From contig NZ_LR733413.1 in the NCBI RefSeq assembly GCF_902506345.1, positions 3,297,198 through 3,361,197 of the forward strand: a DNA stretch of 64,000 bases, written 5' to 3'. Position 1 is the stretch's first letter. Each line of letters starts with the position of its first letter. Below, piece by piece: positions 1 to 8,611 of this stretch. This DNA comes from Flavobacterium sp. 9R (lineage in GTDB: Bacteria > Bacteroidota > Bacteroidia > Flavobacteriales > Flavobacteriaceae). The notes under the pieces are model-generated. The model was not told the DNA's origin. It saw nothing but the letters and a program-made list of their open reading frames with translations, and did not search any database. The position numbers and the translations under genes are program-made.

Positions 1-763
1 AACTTACGCCTCCGTGAAAATATACTTCAAGGTCTGGCCAAACTTCCATTAGGTGATTTTTTCCAGTTTGTTCTAAAACTTTGTTCATTAACACTAACAT
101 CCAAGAAGGGACACCAGCAAAACTGGTAACATTCTCAGTGATTGTTTCGTTAATGATGGCACTCATTTTTGTTTCCCATTCACTCATCAAAGAAACTTTG
201 TTACTTGGAGTGCTACTAAATTCAGCCCAAATAGGCATATTTTCTATCAATATGGCGGATAAATCACCAAAGAAGGTATTGTTGTTCTCGTAAATTTGTG
301 AGCTTCCTCCAAGTCGAAGGCTTTTCCCTAAAAACATTTCTGAATCTTCATTGTTGTTTAGGTACAAACAAAGCAAATCTTTACTGCCTTTGTAGTGGCA
401 ATCTTCTAAGGCTTCATTACTTACTGGGATAAACTTACTCTTAGCATTGGTAGTACCGCTGGATTTTGCAAACCATTTTATAGGAGTTTCCCAAAGTACA
501 TTCTGTTCTCCTTGACGTGTTCGTTCTATTAGTGGTTCTAGGTCTTCATAACTCGAAATAGGAACGCGTTCTACAAATTGAGCATACGATTTTATGGAGC
601 CATAATCATATTGTTTTCCGACTGTTGTGTTTTCTGCAGAGCGGAGTAAATTCATTAACAATTCTTCTTGAACTTCATTAGGGTATTTTAAAAACAATTC
701 AATTTGATGGATGCGTTGTTTTAAAAACCAAGAAGCAATAGAGTTGATGATAGATAATGGCAT
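1..763 (-). CDS. GH3 auxin-responsive promoter family protein (partial, C-terminus off the left edge)
   Basis: The minus-strand frame is open from an ATG at 763 to the window edge, giving about 254 residues. It starts MPLSIINSIASWFLKQR, and contains a TPIKWFAKSSGTTNAKSKFI stretch that matches the phosphate-binding (P-loop-like) motif of acyl-adenylate-forming GH3 enzymes. GH3 proteins belong to the firefly-luciferase/acyl-CoA synthetase superfamily; plant members conjugate amino acids to auxin. The substrate of the Bacteroidota versions is not known to me, so only the adenylation fold is claimed. A full-length member is about 500 residues, so roughly half is present. No frameshift is seen. 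It is divergent from the DUF2797 gene. Family assignment is confident; function is not. Confidence 0.85.
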   Translation of the reverse strand, partial: MPLSIINSIASWFLKQRIHQIELFLKYPNEVQEELLMNLLRSAENTTVGKQYDYGSIKSYAQFVERVPISSYEDLEPLIERTRQGEQNVLWETPIKWFAKSSGTTNAKSKFIPVSNEALEDCHYKGSKDLLCLYLNNNEDSEMFLGKSLRLGGSSQIYENNNTFFGDLSAILIENMPIWAEFSSTPSNKVSLMSEWETKMSAIINETITENVTSFAGVPSWMLVLMNKVLEQTGKNHLMEVWPDLEVYFHGGVS

Positions 764-938
764 GAAAGAGTAGGATTAGCTCCCTAATTCTTTAAGCAAA
801 TTAGGGGATGAAATAATATTTATAAAAATTGGATTCCAATTTCTAATTTGTAATTTTATCAAAAATAACATTTTTTTTAATAATCTTAATATTTCCGCAA
901 ATCTAATTCTGTCTTTAGGAGTTAGGGAACCAATTTAT

Positions 939-1736
939 ATGACTTACGAAGGTGTACTCTCCAAAATGCCAACCGAAATAGGCAATCCTATTCAATATTA
1001 TTTAGTTTTTGAATCCAGTTTTTTAAATATCAATCAACTTTTGAATAAAGAAATAAGCATTCAATTTCTAGGATATCAATGTTTGAATTGCGGGAAAAAG
1101 AAAAAAATATTTCGTCAAGGATTTTGTTACGACTGTTTTTATTCAAGCCCCGCAGTGGGAGATTGGATTATGAAACCGGAGTTGAGTACCGCACATTTAG
1201 GCATAGAAGATAGAGATTTGGCCTACGAACAAAAAGTGCAATTACAACCACATATTGTTTATTTGGCTTTGTCGAGCGAGGTCAAAGTGGGAGTCACACG
1301 CAAAACTCAAATGCCCACGCGCTGGATTGACCAAGGCGCCGAAGAAGCGATAGTGATTGTTGAAGTTCCCAATCGATATTTAGCAGGAATTACAGAGGTC
1401 GCGCTAAAAAATCATTTTGCAGACAAAACCAATTGGCGAAAAATGTTGACCAATACTTATGACGCCGTAGATTTGGTTCAAGAAAAGGCAAAAGTACAGG
1501 CTTGGCTTCCAGATGAAGTTCGCGAATTTTATAGTTTAGATAAAAATGAAATTATTGCTATGCATTATCCAGTAGCAGCTTATCCTGCCAAAGTGAATAG
1601 CTTGAATTTAGATAAAACGCCTTTTTATCAAGGGCAACTCATTGGAGTGAAAGGCCAATATTTGTTGTTTGCCGACGGAACCGTTTTTAATGTTCGCAGT
1701 TACGAAGGCTATGTGGTAAAAATAGAAGTGCAATAA
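939..1736 (+). CDS. DUF2797 domain protein with a four-cysteine zinc-ribbon-like motif
   Basis: This 265-residue protein has a cysteine cluster near residues 48-70 (CLNCGKKKK, then GFCYDC), which looks like a structural zinc site. It is followed by IVYLALSSEVKVGVTRKTQ at about residues 105-125, which recalls the core of GIY-YIG nuclease folds. These features and the total length match the DUF2797 family, which is common in Bacteroidota and actinobacteria. No catalytic role is established. The ATG at 939 is the first start after the divergent GH3 gene, with an AT-rich leader. Its stop lies 8 bases before intergenic repeat element R1. A nuclease-like role would be inference only. Confidence 0.82.
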   Translation: MTYEGVLSKMPTEIGNPIQYYLVFESSFLNINQLLNKEISIQFLGYQCLNCGKKKKIFRQGFCYDCFYSSPAVGDWIMKPELSTAHLGIEDRDLAYEQKVQLQPHIVYLALSSEVKVGVTRKTQMPTRWIDQGAEEAIVIVEVPNRYLAGITEVALKNHFADKTNWRKMLTNTYDAVDLVQEKAKVQAWLPDEVREFYSLDKNEIIAMHYPVAAYPAKVNSLNLDKTPFYQGQLIGVKGQYLLFADGTVFNVRSYEGYVVKIEVQ

Positions 1737-1743
1737 TCTTGAA

Positions 1744-1885
1744 TTTTAGAAGCGGAATGATTTGGGGTTTTTTGGATGCAAAGTCCCGCTGTCCTTCCAA
1801 TCTTTTTTTAAAACATCCCCAACATAAATACTAATTGAGAAGGGATGTTTTAAAAAAAGGATTTTCCCTCCCATCGGGGCTAAAA
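1744..1885 (+). repeat. Intergenic structured repeat R1
   Basis: First copy of a seven-member family in this window. The outer boxes TTTTAG (1744-1749) and CTAAAA (1880-1885) are complementary. Inside lie the conserved TCCCGCTGTCC box and ATCGGGG. The core stem pairs CTTTTTTTAAAACATCCC with GGGATGTTTTAAAAAAAGG, leaving one bulged G as in the other copies. It sits 8 bases after the DUF2797 stop codon. Confidence 0.8.
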
Positions 1886-1928
1886 GGACACATAGTGTCG
1901 TTTAGCAAACAAACTGTTTAAAAAAAGA

Positions 1929-1962
1929 AAACCGTTTAAGTAAATGCTTAAACGGTTTTTTT
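1929..1962. terminator. Bidirectional hairpin terminator between convergent DUF2797 and sppA
   Basis: A perfect 12-bp stem, AAACCGTTTAAG / CTTAAACGGTTT, closes the loop TAAATG. A T-run follows on the plus strand and A-rich sequence precedes it, so it can terminate both convergent genes. Confidence 0.85.
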
Positions 1963-1974
1963 AGTAGTTGAATC

Positions 1975-3735
1975 TTAATCTATTTTTAATTCCATCGGAA
2001 GTATAGCCTGTATTCCTTTGCGTTGTTTTATACGCTTAACTTCTTCAAGTAAACGATAGTTTTCTTCGCCAATTTCTTCTTTTATAAAAGCTGTTTTTGA
2101 TTTTGCAAACGGGAAATTATCAAAAATATCTTCAAAACTTTTCTCATATTCTGGGTAGTTCACCGTGCTATACGATTTAATTTTGGCCAACTTTGCTGCT
2201 TCGGCTAGTGCTTCTCTCAAGCCGCCAATTTTATCTACTAGTCCAATTTTTACTGCCTCAGACCCTGTCCAAACACGACCTTGACCAATAGCATCAACTT
2301 GGGCAGTAGTCATTTTACGGCCTTCTGCAACGTGGCCAATAAAGGTCGCATAGATATTTTCAACACCTTCTAGCGTTATAGCTTTAAACTTTTCATCCAT
2401 TGGTACAAACGGACTATAATTCGATGCGTTTTCGTGAGTTCTAACTTGTTCAGTATTGATGCCGTAGCGGTTCGCAGCAACAGAGAAGTTAGGTAGCGTT
2501 CCAAATACGCCAATTGAGCCTGTAATCGTATTTTTTTCAGCAAAGATAGTATTGGCGTTACAAGCAATGTAATATCCACCTGAAGCGGCATAATTACCCA
2601 TAGACACTACAACAGGTTTTACTCTTTTTGTCAATTCTATTTCTCTCCAGATTAAGTCAGAGGTTAAGGCACTTCCACCAGGGCTGTTAATACGCAAAAC
2701 AATTGCTTTGATGTCGTCATCTTTTCTAGCTTCTTGAAGTGACCTTCTCATCGAGCCTTCTCCAATTTCGTTAACATCACCTTCGCCGCTACCAATTTCT
2801 CCTTGTGCATATACGATAGCAATAGCATCATTGGAATCCATATTCACAGAAGTAGTAGTTGTTTTTTGGGTGTAATCGGCAATAGAGACCGTATTATAAT
2901 CTTCGTCTTTGTCTACTTTTAACACCTTTTTTATGGCGTTATGGTAGACATCTTCATAAGCAATGTAGTCAATAAGATTTTGCGATTTGGCCATTTCTGG
3001 GGTTCTAGCCAAAAGACCGTTTGCAATTGTATTTAATTTTTCTACTGGAATATTTCTACTTTTCGAAATGTCTTCTACTATGTTTGTCCAAATTCCGTTT
3101 AGTAATGCCATAGTTTGTTCCTTATTTGCATCACTCATTTTGTTTTCTAGAAAAGGTTCAACAGCGCTTTTATATTTTCCGTGACGAATCACTTCCATCT
3201 TTAAGCCAGACTTTTCTTGAAAATCTTTAAAAAACATCACCTCAGTCGACAATCCTTTGAAATCTAATTCTCCAATTGGGTTGATGTAGATTGAAGTGGC
3301 AACAGAGTTTAAATAATATTCTTTTTGAGAATAACTATTAGCATAAGAATAAATAAATTTTCCAGATTTTTTAAAACGGTTCAAAGCGTCACGGAGTTCT
3401 TTACTTTGCGCCATTCCTAGACTAGAATCTGTATTTAGGATAGAAATTCCCTTAATGGCATCATCTGTTTCTGCTACTTCTATAGCATTGATAACATCAG
3501 TCAATCCAATTTTTTTTCTTTCAGAAAAAGCCGTTACCCAAGGGTCTGAGTATTTTCCAGCATAGTCATCAGAAATATCAGATAAATTTAGTTCTATAAC
3601 TGAATTGTTTTCAACTTCAACAGTTTCAGAATCGCCTCCAAAAATGACTCCAATAAGGATAATTCCAAAGAAAGAAAGCATCATAAAAACAAAAATACCA
3701 ATAACGGTAGCCAAAACATTTCCTAAAAATCTCAT
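1975..3735 (-). CDS. sppA: Signal peptide peptidase SppA, 67 kDa type
   Basis: This 586-residue membrane-anchored serine protease cleaves leftover signal peptides in the membrane. An N-terminal hydrophobic helix (about residues 8-33) is followed by two tandem ClpP-like domains. The catalytic pair of the 67-kDa class is visible: Lys189 in HGKYKSAVEPF of the first domain, and Ser385 in NYAASGGYY of the second. Both contexts match E. coli SppA, and the length is normal for the long form. The gene converges on DUF2797 across a shared terminator. A TACTTTTG promoter element lies 47 bases upstream of the start. It is divergent from the folK fusion gene. High confidence in family and mechanism. Confidence 0.95.
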   Translation of the reverse strand: MRFLGNVLATVIGIFVFMMLSFFGIILIGVIFGGDSETVEVENNSVIELNLSDISDDYAGKYSDPWVTAFSERKKIGLTDVINAIEVAETDDAIKGISILNTDSSLGMAQSKELRDALNRFKKSGKFIYSYANSYSQKEYYLNSVATSIYINPIGELDFKGLSTEVMFFKDFQEKSGLKMEVIRHGKYKSAVEPFLENKMSDANKEQTMALLNGIWTNIVEDISKSRNIPVEKLNTIANGLLARTPEMAKSQNLIDYIAYEDVYHNAIKKVLKVDKDEDYNTVSIADYTQKTTTTSVNMDSNDAIAIVYAQGEIGSGEGDVNEIGEGSMRRSLQEARKDDDIKAIVLRINSPGGSALTSDLIWREIELTKRVKPVVVSMGNYAASGGYYIACNANTIFAEKNTITGSIGVFGTLPNFSVAANRYGINTEQVRTHENASNYSPFVPMDEKFKAITLEGVENIYATFIGHVAEGRKMTTAQVDAIGQGRVWTGSEAVKIGLVDKIGGLREALAEAAKLAKIKSYSTVNYPEYEKSFEDIFDNFPFAKSKTAFIKEEIGEENYRLLEEVKRIKQRKGIQAILPMELKID

Positions 3736-3782
3736 AGTTAGTTATTTTTTATCAATAAGTCTATAACCTAATTGTATTGTTA

Positions 3783-3790
3783 CAAAAGTA
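3783..3790 (-). promoter_or_regulatory. Bacteroidota -7 promoter element for sppA
   Basis: The minus strand reads TACTTTTG, a match to the Bacteroidota TAnnTTTG element, upstream of the sppA ATG. No convincing -33 TTTG was found at the usual spacing. Confidence 0.5.
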
Positions 3791-3871
3791 GATTTAAATT
3801 TCTTTTTTCAAAATAATCTGCTTCTATATCAGTAGTGATTTTAATTTTCTTTTCCTTAATTTGTACCTATT

Positions 3872-5014
3872 ATGAAGTCACAGCATCAAGTCGTATTGTC
3901 GTTAGGTAGTAATCAGGGGCAAAGGTTAGAAACCATTATCCAATGTATTGATGTATTGCATCTTGAGGTAGGTACGGTTTTAAAAATCTCCCCAGTTTAC
4001 GAATCTCCTGCTTGGGGTTTTGAAAGTACACCTTTTTACAACTGCGCCTTAGTTTTACATACTACCGCTTCTCCTTCCCAAGTTTTAAGCAAAATCCTTA
4101 AAATAGAAAAGCGTTTAGGTCGCGTTCGGACGGCTACAGTTGGCTATGCTGCTAGAAGTATCGATATTGACATCATTGCTTATGATGAATTGGTAGTGGA
4201 TACCGAAAAGTTAAAATTGCCTCATCCATTACTACAAGACCGCAATTTTGTTTTATTGCCATTTCGTGACTTACAATTGGATTGGATACACGCAATTTTT
4301 AAAAAATCTGTCACCGAATTAATTGCCGAAACAACCGATAAAAGCAGATGCCAAGTCGTAGCTGCAATCCCTGCGCCATTGAGCAGCATTCCTCTTGAAA
4401 AATTCAATTACATCGCCTTTGAAGGTAATATTGGAGCAGGAAAAACAACCTTGACTAGCAAAATTGCCGAAGATTTTAATGCCAAAACAGTATTGGAACG
4501 TTTTGCGGACAATCCCTTTTTGCCAAAGTTTTACAAAGACCAAAACCGTTACGCTTTTCCTCTCGAAATGTCTTTTCTTGCCGACAGATATCAACAGCTG
4601 TCCGATGATTTGGCGCAATTCGACTTGTTCAAAGATTTTGTCGTAGCCGATTATCATATTTTCAAATCCCTAATTTTTGCCAAAATCACTTTGGCAGAAG
4701 ACGAGTACCGTTTGTACCATACTCTTTTTTCTATCATTTATAAAGAAATGCCCAAGCCGGATTTGTACATTTATCTGTATCAAAACACCCAGCGTTTATT
4801 GCAAAACATAAAGAAAAGAGGTCGAAGTTACGAACAAGATATTCAGGAAGAATACCTAGAAAAAATCAACATTGGGTATCTCGATTATATCAAATCACAA
4901 AAAGATTTGAACGTGTTAATCATCGATGTTTCAGACCTTGACTTTGTCAAAAACCAGTCAGATTATCTTTTTGTTTTAAATGAAATCAAAAAGAAAATAC
5001 ATCACACTTCCTGA
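3872..5014 (+). CDS. folK: Fusion: HPPK (folate pyrophosphokinase) plus deoxynucleoside kinase
   Basis: Two enzymes are joined in 380 residues. Residues about 7-160 are 6-hydroxymethyl-7,8-dihydropterin pyrophosphokinase: LSLGSNQG, PVYESPAWGF, RSIDIDIIAYDE and LPHP are the family motifs for substrate and magnesium binding in folate synthesis. Residues about 178-375 are a deoxynucleoside kinase: P-loop GNIGAGKT at 185-192, ERFADNPFLPKFY, and lid-like KKRGRSYEQ. This domain would phosphorylate salvaged deoxynucleosides. The domains are in one frame with no internal stop, so this is a true fusion. I believe the arrangement occurs elsewhere in Bacteroidota. Structured repeat R2 starts directly after the stop. 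Nucleoside specificity cannot be read from sequence alone. Confidence 0.93.
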   Translation: MKSQHQVVLSLGSNQGQRLETIIQCIDVLHLEVGTVLKISPVYESPAWGFESTPFYNCALVLHTTASPSQVLSKILKIEKRLGRVRTATVGYAARSIDIDIIAYDELVVDTEKLKLPHPLLQDRNFVLLPFRDLQLDWIHAIFKKSVTELIAETTDKSRCQVVAAIPAPLSSIPLEKFNYIAFEGNIGAGKTTLTSKIAEDFNAKTVLERFADNPFLPKFYKDQNRYAFPLEMSFLADRYQQLSDDLAQFDLFKDFVVADYHIFKSLIFAKITLAEDEYRLYHTLFSIIYKEMPKPDLYIYLYQNTQRLLQNIKKRGRSYEQDIQEEYLEKINIGYLDYIKSQKDLNVLIIDVSDLDFVKNQSDYLFVLNEIKKKIHHTS

Positions 5015-5127
5015 TTTTTAGGAGCGCGTCAAAAAGGCTTTTCAGTGATTATGGTTTCCCGCTCTCCGCTATATCTTTGTGTAAGCTAGCGCATACACAA
5101 AGGATGCCGCTGCGGTCGGGGCTAAAA
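5015..5127 (+). repeat. Intergenic structured repeat R2
   Basis: The element starts immediately after the folK-fusion stop codon: TTTTTAGGAGC opens it and CGGGGCTAAAA closes it. The conserved CCCGCTCTCCGCTATATCTT box pairs through a variable stem (CTTTGTGTA with TACACAAAG) and continues as AAGGATGCCGCT. The bulged G is conserved. Confidence 0.85.
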
Positions 5128-5166
5128 GCTAGCATTTGGCTTAAAAGTAAGAGAATCAAATGAATA

Positions 5167-7326
5167 CTATCTTTTTAAAGAAAAATGACCTCTTTTCTCA
5201 ACTCCAGAATCATCTAGTTTCAATACATACCAATAATCGGTTGAAGGCAAAGGGTTTTTATTTAAAGTGCCATCCCAAGACACATTGGTTGCGGATAATT
5301 GGCTTACTAATTTCCCGTATTGGTCAAAAATTGAAATGGTCGCTTTCGGGTAAACCTCAAAATCTTTCACATACCAAACGTCATTATAACCATCATTATT
5401 TGGGGTAAAAAATTTAGGTGGAGTAATTACGATGAATTGCTCTTGGTCCGAGTTGCAAAAGTTGGTATCTCTCACATAAGCCGTCTGAATTCCAGCAGGC
5501 GCATTCGTAAAGATATTTGAACTTTGATAACTAATGTTGTCAAGAGAGTATTCAAAATAAGGTGCGGTATTCGTTACTTCTATGGTTACGGTGGTTTCTT
5601 TTACCGTTACTACTTTTATTTCAGGTACAATTTGACGAATCACTGTAAAGTTTTTTCTGCTCGTGCAATTCTCAGGTGCTGGGCTAGTAATATCAACATA
5701 AAAATTGCCAATATCGTTCACCTGAATTGTTGCCGTAGTTGCTCCTGTCGACCACAAATAAGACATACCACTCAAGCCGGCATCTAGCGTTACAGGATTC
5801 GATTGGCAAATGATTTTTTCTTCGTCGCTAACAGCAGGAAGAGGATAAATCTTCACTTCTACAGGAACTCTAGTTCCGTTGGTGCAATTCGAATTGACGG
5901 CCTCGGCATAGAAGGTAGTGCTCGCATTCAAAAATGGAGTAACATAAGTGGTTCCTGTTCCTAATGTAGTTGTACTCGTAGCATCTGCATACCAATTAAC
6001 TGTTCCCGAAGAGGGTGTTGCTGTTAATGTTACTACAGATGGTCCGCAATTGCTCACGGGAGAATTGGTAGCTGTTATGGTTGGAATTAAATTGATGGTT
6101 GCAACAACAGCTGTTCTATTAGTAGTACATCCTCCAGAAGTTATCCCTACATAGTAAGTGGTAGTAGCGTTTATAATCGGAGTGGTAAAACTAGTGCCAC
6201 TACCAACTAAATTTCCGCCTGAGCTTTGGTTGTACCAATTGATGGTGCCGATAGAAGCAGTAGCCTGTAAGGTCAAACTACCAGGGTCACATTTTGTAGC
6301 AGGTGTTGTGCTTAGGATTGATGGGATGGTAATTGACGTACTGGCAGAGAGTTGCAAAATAGGGTCGCCCGGCATTCCACCATATTCCACAATATATCCT
6401 TTAGGTTGATAATCACCACTAGTGGAACCTGTGTTGGACAAATCATTCCAAGAACCCGCTATTCCTATTCCTGGTGCGGTAATGTGTGCATAATCTTCAT
6501 CACCTGATTGGTTTGGTTCGTTATTATTCCAAAAAGCATAATTAGGAGTGCTTCCATTAGCGTTTCCATTCCAGAAGATGGTTCCAGCTTCCGGGCCAGT
6601 TACCCATTTCCATACGCCTTCTGTTTCGGAATCACTTCCTCCAATCCATCCTGCTCCTGGGGCTTGTTTTCCTGCTAATTGTGCTTCGTCAGCAGCGGTC
6701 AGTGTTGCTAGGTAGCCTTTTAGTCCGAAATATGTTCGAAGCTCAGCCGCGGCTTTAGCACTTGTCCAGGTAATTCCAATGTTAGGAACATATTCATAAT
6801 AATGTCCATTTCTTGGTAAATAATTGGCTTGACTGATACTTATGGAAAAATTTCTTGTACCCGTTGCGGTTGCAGATGAGTTGAAAAATTGCACATCTTT
6901 GATGGCGTTAACAAAATCGGTATAACTTACAGGGACTCCTGTCGGACTATTCAATGTTAGTTTTCCTTCGGTGGCATTCCAACTACTTTTGATGGTTGGA
7001 TGTGAAGAAGCATTACTTAAAAAAAGAACATCTTGCCCCAAATTATAGCCAGAGGAGATCTGAATATAAATAGCTTCAGTGCTAGTGTCATCTGGATCGG
7101 TGATACTAATATTGGTTACAATATTAATGTTGGAAAGTGGGCAATAGGATTGATTGCCAGTTGCGGTAATTGTTGGAGCAATATTAGCTACAGCTTTTTT
7201 AGTGGTAGCTACTTTTGTTATAGCTATTTTTTGTTTTTTTTCAGTTGGTGAAATTTCTGAATGGGCAAAACCAAATTGAAAAAAGCAAAAGACAAAAAAT
7301 ATAGGTAGTAGTATGGGGCGTTTCAT
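5167..7326 (-). CDS. T9SS type B exported protein with C-type lectin-like and Ig-like domains
   Basis: This 719-residue secreted protein starts with a signal peptide (about residues 1-21). A cadherin/Ig-like region follows. About residues 170-320 form a C-type lectin-like domain: GHYYEYVPNIGITWTSAKAA, GYLATLTAADEA, WIGGSDSETEGVWKWVTG and WNNNEPN are typical CTLD landmarks. Two Ig-like repeats of the Bacteroidota kind (TINWYNQSSGG and TVNWYADAT units) cover about 340-500. The last 85 residues, from PKFFTPNNDGYNDVW, match the gliding-motility-associated type B C-terminal sorting domain read by the type IX secretion system. It is probably a surface adhesin or carbohydrate binder; the ligand is unknown. 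It is a single-gene unit, with terminal Lys-Arg as is common for such domains. Confidence 0.9.
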   Translation of the reverse strand: MKRPILLPIFFVFCFFQFGFAHSEISPTEKKQKIAITKVATTKKAVANIAPTITATGNQSYCPLSNINIVTNISITDPDDTSTEAIYIQISSGYNLGQDVLFLSNASSHPTIKSSWNATEGKLTLNSPTGVPVSYTDFVNAIKDVQFFNSSATATGTRNFSISISQANYLPRNGHYYEYVPNIGITWTSAKAAAELRTYFGLKGYLATLTAADEAQLAGKQAPGAGWIGGSDSETEGVWKWVTGPEAGTIFWNGNANGSTPNYAFWNNNEPNQSGDEDYAHITAPGIGIAGSWNDLSNTGSTSGDYQPKGYIVEYGGMPGDPILQLSASTSITIPSILSTTPATKCDPGSLTLQATASIGTINWYNQSSGGNLVGSGTSFTTPIINATTTYYVGITSGGCTTNRTAVVATINLIPTITATNSPVSNCGPSVVTLTATPSSGTVNWYADATSTTTLGTGTTYVTPFLNASTTFYAEAVNSNCTNGTRVPVEVKIYPLPAVSDEEKIICQSNPVTLDAGLSGMSYLWSTGATTATIQVNDIGNFYVDITSPAPENCTSRKNFTVIRQIVPEIKVVTVKETTVTIEVTNTAPYFEYSLDNISYQSSNIFTNAPAGIQTAYVRDTNFCNSDQEQFIVITPPKFFTPNNDGYNDVWYVKDFEVYPKATISIFDQYGKLVSQLSATNVSWDGTLNKNPLPSTDYWYVLKLDDSGVEKRGHFSLKR

Positions 7327-7423
7327 TCTATAAAAATAAGATTAAATTCAATTGTTTACTAATCAAAAGAAAGAATTTAAGGTCGAATCTTTGTAGAATA
7401 TGAGAAAATAAACAATAAAGAAA

Positions 7424-7954
7424 TCAATAGTGATATTGTTTGAATAAATCCCAAACAACGATACCAGCACTTACCGATATATTCAAGGAATGTTTGGTGC
7501 CCAGTTGAGGAATTTCGATACAACCATCACAAAGGGCTACCGCTTCTTGTGCTACCCCGTGGACTTCATTACCAAAAACTAATGCATATTTTTTTGAAAC
7601 ATCAACTTTGAAATCTTGTAAAAAAATAGAGCTTTCAACTTGTTCAATCGCTAAAGTAATAACATTGTCTTTTTTTAGAGCAGTTATGGCATCCAAAACA
7701 TTTTCATAATGTTCCCAAGCTACTGTTTCTGTTGCGCCCAAAGCAGTTTTATGTATCTCTTTGTTAGGAGGTGTCGCAGTAATTCCACAGAGTATAATTT
7801 TTTCTACCAAAAAAGCATCAGCAGTTCTAAATACAGATCCAATATTATGAAGACTTCTCACATCATCAAGAACCAGAACTAGAGGTGTTTTTTTAGATTG
7901 TTTGAATCCTTCAACCGACTTTCTTTCGAGTTCGCTATTCTCTAATTTTCTCAT
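7424..7954 (-). CDS. TrmH/SpoU-family RNA 2'-O-methyltransferase
   Basis: This 176-residue protein has the SpoU (SPOUT) knot motifs: motif 1 in VLVLDDVRSLHNIGSVFRTADAF, motif 2 in YALVFGNEVHGV and motif 3 in IPQLGTKHSLNISVSAGIVVWDLF. These bind SAM and catalyse ribose 2'-O methylation of tRNA or rRNA. The protein lacks a long N-terminal RNA-binding extension, so it resembles the short tRNA-type enzymes rather than RlmB. The exact modified nucleotide cannot be assigned. It lies downstream of DUF1573 on the same strand, but a terminator hairpin separates them, so it probably has its own promoter. Confidence 0.88.
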   Translation of the reverse strand: MRKLENSELERKSVEGFKQSKKTPLVLVLDDVRSLHNIGSVFRTADAFLVEKIILCGITATPPNKEIHKTALGATETVAWEHYENVLDAITALKKDNVITLAIEQVESSIFLQDFKVDVSKKYALVFGNEVHGVAQEAVALCDGCIEIPQLGTKHSLNISVSAGIVVWDLFKQYHY

Positions 7955-7972
7955 TGCAATGTCAATTTAATA

Positions 7973-8004
7973 AAAAAAGCTTCCTAAAGGAAGGAAGCTT
8001 TTTA
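7973..8004 (-). terminator. Hairpin terminator after DUF1573
   Basis: The stem GCTTCCT / AGGAAGC (7979-7985 with 7992-7998) is extended by A/T pairs and closes the loop AAAGGA. On the minus strand it ends in a T-run just downstream of the DUF1573 stop. Confidence 0.82.
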
Positions 8005-8021
8005 TGTAATATTTATGTTTT

Positions 8022-8462
8022 TTAGCTTTTTACTTCGTCAGGTAAAACGTTTCCTTTTATAGTCAAAGTTTTTGTTGGTTGACCAGCCGCATTTGAAGTA
8101 ATAGTAACTGTTTTTGTAAAAGGACCAACTCTATCTGTAGCATATTTTACACCAATAACACCTTTTGCACCTGGCATAATTGGTTCTTTAGGGCTACTTG
8201 GTACTGTGCAACCACAAGATCCTTGAGCATTGGTAATGATTAATGGTGCATTTCCGTTGTTGGTGAAAACAAATTCACGTTTCCCGTCAGAGTTACGAGC
8301 GATTGTTCCGTAATCAATAGTTTCATTAACGAATATCATTCCAGCTCCTTCAACTTTCGCAACAGTTGCTTTTGCTTTTTTAGCTTTTTTTGAAGTTTCT
8401 TGTGCTGTAGCTGTAGTTATTCCTAAGCTCAAAACGAAAAGTAGAGTAAGTATTTTTTTCAT
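8022..8462 (-). CDS. DUF1573 domain exported protein
   Basis: This 146-residue protein has a clear signal peptide (MKKILTLLFVLSLGITTATAQ). One DUF1573 domain follows, with the hallmark stretch FVFTNNGNAPLIITNAQGSCGCTVPSS at about residues 65-92, then PGAKGVIGVKYATD. These are immunoglobulin-like beta-sandwich domains of the periplasm or cell surface in Bacteroidota, of unknown function. The N-terminal segment is lysine and alanine rich (SKKAKKAKATV). A TAGATTTG promoter element lies 22 bases upstream and a strong terminator follows, so it is a monocistronic unit. Confidence 0.88.
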   Translation of the reverse strand: MKKILTLLFVLSLGITTATAQETSKKAKKAKATVAKVEGAGMIFVNETIDYGTIARNSDGKREFVFTNNGNAPLIITNAQGSCGCTVPSSPKEPIMPGAKGVIGVKYATDRVGPFTKTVTITSNAAGQPTKTLTIKGNVLPDEVKS

Positions 8463-8484
8463 AAGATTTAATTTTTAGTACACG

Positions 8485-8492
8485 CAAATCTA
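8485..8492 (-). promoter_or_regulatory. -7 promoter element for DUF1573
   Basis: The minus strand reads TAGATTTG, matching TAnnTTTG, 22 bases before the ATG at 8462. Confidence 0.5.
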
Positions 8493-8611
8493 TGCAAAAA
8501 ATACAAATCAGCGCTTAAAATTGACTTAAAATTTTAATTTTTGAACCCTTCATTATTGCTTTAAAATCTATAAATTCGCTGTCATATTTACAGAATTTAA
8601 TTCCCACTAAT

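Noticed and set aside
5167..7326. Pseudogene or frameshift in the T9SS lectin gene
   Set aside because: The frame is continuous from signal peptide to the C-terminal sorting domain.
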